Shown here in pieces: positions 59,193-64,000 of a DNA stretch of 64,000 nt. This DNA comes from Azorhizobium caulinodans ORS 571 (GTDB taxonomy: Bacteria > Pseudomonadota > Alphaproteobacteria > Rhizobiales > Xanthobacteraceae), in contig NC_009937.1 of assembly GCF_000010525.1 (NCBI RefSeq), forward strand, positions 5,298,001 through 5,362,000. The letters are read 5' to 3'. The translations under genes were made by a program, and so were the position numbers. The notes beneath the pieces are model-generated. The model worked only from the letters and a program-made list of their open reading frames with translations. It was not told where the DNA came from and searched no databases. How positions within the stretch are numbered: the first letter of the stretch is position 1; every line of letters starts with the position of its first letter.

Positions 59193-59221
59193 TTGACCGC
59201 ACCGGGAAACTACCGTTCCTA
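59193..59221 (+). promoter_or_regulatory. Possible mnmG promoter
   Basis: TTGACC (59193-59198), a 17-base spacer and TTCCTA (59216-59221). The -35 box is good, the -10 box weak; 70 bases upstream of mnmG and just after parS site 2. Confidence 0.3.
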
Positions 59222-59291
59222 GGCGGCCAAAGCCGCGCGGCCTACGGAGCCCGGCGAGATACTCGCGCGTGAGCGCGTCAGGCAGACGATC

Positions 59292-61169
59292 ATGAGCAAA
59301 GCATTCGATGTGATGGTGGTGGGCGGTGGCCATGCTGGCTGCGAAGCGGCAGCGGCAGCGGCGCGGCTTGGCGCACGCACGGCTCTTGTCACCCACCGCG
59401 CCGACACCATCGGCGCCATGTCCTGCAATCCGGCCATCGGCGGGCTGGGCAAGGGGCATCTGGTGCGCGAGATCGATGCTCTGGATGGTCTCATGGGGCG
59501 TGTGGCGGATCAGGGCGGCATCCAGTTCCGGCTGCTCAACCGTCGCAAGGGCCCGGCCGTGCGCGGCCCCCGCGCGCAGGCGGACCGCAAGCTTTATGCC
59601 CGCGCCATGCAGGTCGCGCTCGCCGCCCAGCCCAACCTCGAGATCGTGGAAGGGGAGGCGGACGACCTTCTCGTCACCGAAGGCCGCATCACCGGCCTCG
59701 CTCTGACGGACGGTCGCACCTTTGGCTGCGGCGCCGTTGTGCTCACCACCGGCACGTTTCTCAATGGCCTGATCCATATGGGCGAGGTGCAGATCCCGGC
59801 GGGGCGCATTGGCGAGGCGCCGGCCCGGGGGCTCTCCGGCACGCTGGCGCGTCTGGGCCTCACCCTCGGGCGCCTCAAGACCGGCACGCCGCCGCGCCTC
59901 GATGGGCGGACCATTGATTGGGCAAGCCTTGAGATGCAGCCGGGCGACGACGACCCCGAGCCCTTCTCGGCTCTCACAACCGCCTTGCCCAACCCTCAGG
60001 TGTCGTGCGGCATCACCCGCACCACACAGGCGACGCACGACGTGATCCGCGCCAACCTCTCTCGGTCGGCTATGTACTCTGGCCGCATCGAGAGCACGGG
60101 CCCGCGTTACTGCCCCTCCATCGAGGACAAGGTGGTGCGCTTCGGCGATCGCGACGGCCACCAGATCTTTCTGGAGCCGGAAGGGCTAGACGACCCCACC
60201 GTCTATCCGAACGGCATCTCCACCTCGCTGCCCGAGGATGTGCAACTTGCCGTTCTGGCCACCATTCCAGGGCTGGAGCGGGTGGTGATGTCCCGCCCCG
60301 GCTACGCCATCGAATATGACCATGTGGACCCGCGCGAACTGGAGCCGACGCTGGAAGCCAAGCGGGCGCCCGGCCTGTTCCTGGCCGGCCAGATCAACGG
60401 CACAACTGGTTATGAGGAAGCCGCCGCACAGGGCCTGCTCGCGGGGCTGAATGCTGCCCGCCGCGCCGGGGGAGGGGAGGGCGTCGTCATCGACCGGGCC
60501 GAGGGCTATATCGGCGTGATGGTGGACGACCTCGTGACCCGCGGCGTGAGCGAGCCCTATCGCATGTTCACCTCGCGGGCCGAATATCGACTCACCCTGC
60601 GTGCCGACAATGCGGACCAACGGCTGACGCAGCGAGGTCTCGATCTCGGCCTCGTCGGCACGGAACGCGCCGCTGTCTTCGGCCGCCGCATGGCGGCGCT
60701 GGATGCAGCGCGGGAGCGGGCGCGGACGCTGAACATCACGCCCAATGAAGCCGCGAAGCACGGTCTTGCCCTCAATAAGGACGGGCAGCGGCGCAGCGCC
60801 TTCGATCTGCTGGCCTATCCGGATATCACGCTGGAGACGCTGGCCGGCATTTGGCCGGAGTTCGGCGCGCTGGAGCCTGCCATCGGCGCCCAGTTGGAGA
60901 TCGACGCGAAATACGCCGTCTATCTCGACCGTCAGGCAGCGGATATCGCCACCCTGCGCCGGGACGAAGATCTCGTCCTGCCGGACGAGCTGGGTTATGA
61001 CGGCCTGCCGGGCCTCTCCAATGAGTTGAAGGCGAAGCTCACTCGCGTCCGCCCCCGTACCATCGGGCAGGCCGGGCGCATGGAGGGGATGACGCCGGCC
61101 GCGCTGGCACTGCTCGTCACCTATGCCCGTCGCACGGGTTCGAAAAAGGACGAGGTCCGGACCGCCTGA
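59292..61169 (+). CDS. mnmG: tRNA uridine-5-carboxymethylaminomethyl(34) synthesis enzyme MnmG (GidA)
   Basis: 625 residues. FAD-binding [19 protein letters not shown] at the start, [63 protein letters not shown] and the C-terminal helical domain. It works with MnmE on U34 of tRNA. Sits between two parS sites and rsmG in the standard alphaproteobacterial cluster. Confidence 0.97.
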   Translation: MSKAFDVMVVGGGHAGCEAAAAAARLGARTALVTHRADTIGAMSCNPAIGGLGKGHLVREIDALDGLMGRVADQGGIQFRLLNRRKGPAVRGPRAQADRKLYARAMQVALAAQPNLEIVEGEADDLLVTEGRITGLALTDGRTFGCGAVVLTTGTFLNGLIHMGEVQIPAGRIGEAPARGLSGTLARLGLTLGRLKTGTPPRLDGRTIDWASLEMQPGDDDPEPFSALTTALPNPQVSCGITRTTQATHDVIRANLSRSAMYSGRIESTGPRYCPSIEDKVVRFGDRDGHQIFLEPEGLDDPTVYPNGISTSLPEDVQLAVLATIPGLERVVMSRPGYAIEYDHVDPRELEPTLEAKRAPGLFLAGQINGTTGYEEAAAQGLLAGLNAARRAGGGEGVVIDRAEGYIGVMVDDLVTRGVSEPYRMFTSRAEYRLTLRADNADQRLTQRGLDLGLVGTERAAVFGRRMAALDAARERARTLNITPNEAAKHGLALNKDGQRRSAFDLLAYPDITLETLAGIWPEFGALEPAIGAQLEIDAKYAVYLDRQAADIATLRRDEDLVLPDELGYDGLPGLSNELKAKLTRVRPRTIGQAGRMEGMTPAALALLVTYARRTGSKKDEVRTA

Positions 61170-61389
61170 GTCGACTCCACCAAAGGAGCGAATCGCATTA
61201 GCGGTTCTGGAGCCGGGGCGGCATGCTCCGCCTTCAGCGACGAGACCGACCGGTCAGACGTAGCCGCACCGGCTTAGAGTTCGGCAGCACTGCGCGATGT
61301 GAATATTGGGGATGGCTTCATCCCACCGCCTATTCGGCCAGTTAGCCCCGTCATCGGTGATGAGGGCCTGTTCAGCAACGGGAAGAGCA

Positions 61390-62133
61390 GTGGCGAAAGC
61401 AGACAGATCTTCGGCTCTCGATGGCGGCCGCAGTCAGGTGGCGGCGCTCGTTTCACGTGAAACACTGGCTCGGCTCGACACCATCGCCGAGCAGCTAACC
61501 CGTTGGCAGAAGACCATTAACCTCGTGGCGCCCAACACGCTGCCGGACCTTTGGCACCGCCATATCGCCGACTCGCTCCAGCTCGTATGGCTTGTGCCGG
61601 AGACCGTTCTCAACTGGGCCGATCTCGGATCCGGTGGCGGATTTCCGGGTCTCGTGGTCGCAGCGGTGCTTGCGGAGCGCGAGGGCGCGCACGTGACGCT
61701 CGTGGAAAGCGACACCCGCAAAGCCGCCTTCCTGCGGGAAGCGAGCCGCGCCGCCGCGCTTCCCACGCGCATCGTTCCAGAGCGGATTGAGCAGGCTTCC
61801 CAACGGCTTGCAGCTGGAATGCAGGTGGTGTCCGCCCGCGCACTGGCGCCGTTGCCGAAGCTGCTCGACCTTACCGAGCCATTCCTTCAGGCCGGCGCAT
61901 TGGGTGTGTTCCCGAAGGGTCGTGACTGGGAACGCGAATTGACCGACGCCCGCAAAGGCTGGACACTCGATCTCAACCTCCACCGCAGTGTCGCGGATCC
62001 CTACGGACGCATCCTGGCGATCACGCGCGCGGAGCGGGCGGCACCTTCCGCCGGCTCCCTTTCCGGTGGCCAACCATCCACCGCCGGCGCGGCCTCCGCC
62101 CGCCCGCGGACCGCGAAGGGGAAAACCCCATGA
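61390..62133 (+). CDS. rsmG: 16S rRNA (guanine-527-N7) methyltransferase RsmG (GidB)
   Basis: 247 residues from GTG 61390, which has GGAAG a few bases upstream; the frame extends to 61306 without supporting features. Starts [14 protein letters not shown] motif [19 protein letters not shown], and [15 protein letters not shown]. It methylates G527 of 16S rRNA; loss gives low-level streptomycin resistance in other bacteria. The codons for VSRET near residue 21 are a parS-like site. The stop overlaps the parA start by four bases (ATGA). Confidence 0.94.
61449..61464. promoter_or_regulatory. parS-like site 3 inside rsmG
   Basis: CGTTTCACGTGAAACA matches parS at 15 of 16 positions (C for T at the first base) and lies in the coding sequence of rsmG, where it encodes the VSRET peptide conserved in alphaproteobacterial RsmG. 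Confidence 0.85.
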
Positions 62134-62978
62134 CCGTCGCCGAAGATCCCTTCGTGCGCGCCCCGCTCTCCGGCGGGCCCGTACCGCGCATCCTCGCCCT
62201 CGCCAACCAGAAGGGTGGGGTGGGCAAGACGACCACCGCCATCAATCTCGGCACCGCGCTCGCCGCCATCGGCGAAACCGTGCTGGTGATCGACCTCGAC
62301 CCGCAGGGCAATGCCTCCACCGGTCTCGGCATCGACCGGCGTGCACGCAAACTGTCCACCTATGACGTCCTCAGCAATGAGGCGACGCTGCGGGAGGCGA
62401 TCCAGGAAACCGGCGTGCCACAGCTTTATGTGGCGCCCTCGACGCTCGATCTCTCCGGTCTGGAGCTCGAGATCGCCAGCGAGCGTGATCGCGCCTTTCG
62501 GCTCCGAAACGCGCTCAAGGCGCTCGCTGCGGACGGCGAGGGGGTGCAGTTCACGTATGTGCTGATCGATTGCCCACCGTCGCTCTCGCTCATCACGGTG
62601 AATGCCATGGCGGCGGCCCACGCCATCGTGGTGCCGCTTCAGTGCGAGTTCTTCGCACTGGAAGGTCTCTCCCAATTGCTGAAGACGGTGGAGCAGGTGC
62701 GCACGGGCCTCAACCCCGGCCTCTCCATCCACGGCATCGTGCTCACCATGTATGATGCGCGCAACAACCTCTCCGATCAGGTGGTGGAGGATGTGCGCCA
62801 GTTCATGGGTGAAAAGGTCTATGAGACGGTGATCCCGCGCAATGTGCGGGTGTCCGAGGCACCGTCCTATGGCAAGCCGGTGCTGCTTTACGATCTGAAA
62901 TGCGCGGGCTCGCAGGCCTATCTGCGGCTTGCGTCGGAAGTGATCCAGCGCGAGCGCGCGGCCCGCGCGGCCGCCTGA
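62130..62978 (+). CDS. parA: Chromosome-partitioning ATPase ParA
   Basis: 282 residues. Deviant Walker [71 protein letters not shown] (in parts). It is a chromosomal ParA (Soj-like) lacking the N-terminal HTH of plasmid ParA. It forms a dynamic gradient that pulls the ParB-parS complex to the pole. Coupled to rsmG by a four-base overlap and followed by parB after 59 bases. Confidence 0.97.
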
Positions 62979-63037
62979 AATCGGAACGGGATGCGGGCAG
63001 CCTCGGCTGTCCGCCGCTGTGAAGGAACGAGGAACCG

Positions 63038-63916
63038 ATGGCGGAAGAAGGTCGCTCGCGTCTGGGCCGTGGGCTCGCGGCTCTCATCGGCGACATGGGC
63101 GAGGCGGATGCGCCCAGCCGCGCCAATGCGCCCGCGCCCAAGGCGGGCGGCACGCGCAAGCTGCCCATCGAGCAGGTGCAGCCGAGCGCCCGCAATCCCC
63201 GTCGGACCTTCGTGGAAGAAGGGCTCGACGAGCTGGCCGCCTCCATCCGCGAGAAGGGCATCATCCAGCCCATCGTCGTCCGGCCCATGGGAACGGACCG
63301 TTTCGAGATCGTTGCCGGCGAGCGCCGCTGGCGGGCGGCCCAGCGCGCCAGCCTGCACGAAGTGCCGGTGGTGGTGGTCGAGCTCAACGACCGCGAGGCG
63401 CTGGAGATCGCCATCATCGAGAACGTCCAGCGCTCGGACCTGAACGCGCTGGAAGAGGCGCAGGGCTATGAAGCCCTCATGGCGCAGTTCGAGTACACGC
63501 AGGGCGACCTCGCCAAGGTCATCGGCAAGAGCCGTCCGCACATCGCCAACACCATCCGCCTGCTGAAACTGCCGGAGAGCGTGAAGGCCTATCTGGCGGA
63601 CGGTCGCCTTTCCGCTGGCCACGCCCGCGCGCTGCTGGCGCATGACGACCCGGAGCGGCTGGTGCGCGCCGTGGTGGAAAAGCGGCTCTCCGTGCGCGAT
63701 GTCGAAGCCCTGACCAAGACCAAGAAGGCGCTCACGGAGAAGGCCGGCGCGCCGCTGCAGAAGGATGCCGACACCAAGGCGCTCGAAAAGCGGCTGGGCG
63801 ATGTGCTCGGCCTCGCCGTCCAGCTCCAGAGCAAGGGTGAAGCGGGCGAGCTGCGCATCCGCTATACCGATCTTGAGCAGTTGGACCAGCTCTGCCGGAG
63901 ACTGGGCGTCGAATAG
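63038..63916 (+). CDS. parB: Chromosome-partitioning CTPase ParB
   Basis: 292 residues. N-terminal ParA-stimulating tail SRLGRGLAALIGD, CTP-binding GERRWRAAQRA and ENVQRSDLN, HTH TQGDLAKVIGKSRPHIANTIRLLKLPESV that binds parS, and a C-terminal dimerisation domain (KRLGDVLGLAVQLQSKGEAGELRI). It binds the three sites at 59099, 59146 and 61449. The sequence after its stop has a hairpin and nothing else recognisable to the end of the window. Confidence 0.97.
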   Translation: MAEEGRSRLGRGLAALIGDMGEADAPSRANAPAPKAGGTRKLPIEQVQPSARNPRRTFVEEGLDELAASIREKGIIQPIVVRPMGTDRFEIVAGERRWRAAQRASLHEVPVVVVELNDREALEIAIIENVQRSDLNALEEAQGYEALMAQFEYTQGDLAKVIGKSRPHIANTIRLLKLPESVKAYLADGRLSAGHARALLAHDDPERLVRAVVEKRLSVRDVEALTKTKKALTEKAGAPLQKDADTKALEKRLGDVLGLAVQLQSKGEAGELRIRYTDLEQLDQLCRRLGVE

Positions 63917-63917
63917 C

Positions 63918-63944
63918 GCGCCGGGTTGGTGATCTTCCCGGCGC
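63918..63944 (+). terminator. Hairpin after parB
   Basis: GCGCCGGG (63918-63925) pairs with CCCGGCGC (63937-63944) around an 11-base loop, two bases after the parB stop. No T-run, so a weak terminator at best. Confidence 0.4.
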
Positions 63945-64000
63945 ATGAAGGGTGTTGCGCGACATCTTGCGGGTGTTGTTTTCGCGCTTTTGTCTTATGA

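Overview
This is a 64 kb, GC-rich chromosomal window from an alphaproteobacterium, most likely of the order Hyphomicrobiales (Rhizobiales). The evidence is the mnmE-mnmG-rsmG-parA-parB cluster with embedded parS sites, the RegB/RegA redox two-component pair, the rsmB-heparinase-purH and uppP-fzlA-queG gene orders, an SDHAF4-type (DUF1674) protein, and an intracellular PHB depolymerase. A member of the Xanthobacteraceae (Azorhizobium/Xanthobacter-like) is my guess; family and genus are inference. Almost everything is dense chromosomal core sequence. I see no transposase, prophage, CRISPR array, tRNA or rRNA.

Layout. 0-6.3 kb: the 3' part of a PAS-GGDEF-EAL gene, the leftward argH-bluB-lptM-lysA cluster, and divergent tlpA. 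6.4-13.2 kb: a small toxin-antitoxin pair, a leftward etfB-etfA-hbd electron-transfer/acyl-CoA cluster, and an orphan type I secretion HlyD/ABC pair. 13.4-24.4 kb: ppc, purA with a membrane protein of unknown function, secB, a small Cys/His protein, the SDHAF4-like gene, uppP, fzlA, a long palindromic repeat, queG and an SDR gene. 24.4-27.4 kb: a leftward three-gene set of a universal stress protein, a four-domain HATPase-REC-PP2C-Hpt signalling protein and a small membrane protein. This is the most unusual architecture here. 27.5-37.2 kb: small metabolic genes and their regulators (VOC, WYL regulator, GlcG-like, quinone reductase with LysR, RutE-like, aminotransferase, AbrB-type membrane protein, DoxX, zinc peptidase, phaZ). 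37.4-46.7 kb: regB-regA, a pentapeptide protein, an SLC13 transporter, then leftward rsmB-heparinase-purH. 46.7-47.5 kb: an AT-rich island holding a DUF2971 gene broken by one amber codon. 47.5-57.7 kb: TetR with a CocE-type hydrolase, htpX, an acetyltransferase, nfuA, tsaB-rimI, fused dhaKL and a DUF255 gene with a 3' frameshift. 57.8-64 kb: mnmE, two parS sites, mnmG, rsmG with a third parS-like site, parA and parB.

How it fits together. The right end is a chromosome-segregation and tRNA-modification block of the kind usually found near the origin in alphaproteobacteria: ParB should load on the parS sites 2-4 kb from its own gene. RegBA would link quinone/redox state to energy metabolism, and the ETF/hydroxyacyl-CoA dehydrogenase, PHB depolymerase and PEP carboxylase genes indicate PHB/fatty-acid turnover and anaplerosis. 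The genetic lesions (amber codon in DUF2971, frameshift in DUF255) and several compact palindromic operators (at 30.2, 47.5, 51.5 and 53.7 kb) are the best targets for follow-up. All calls come from reading the sequence; no database search was run.
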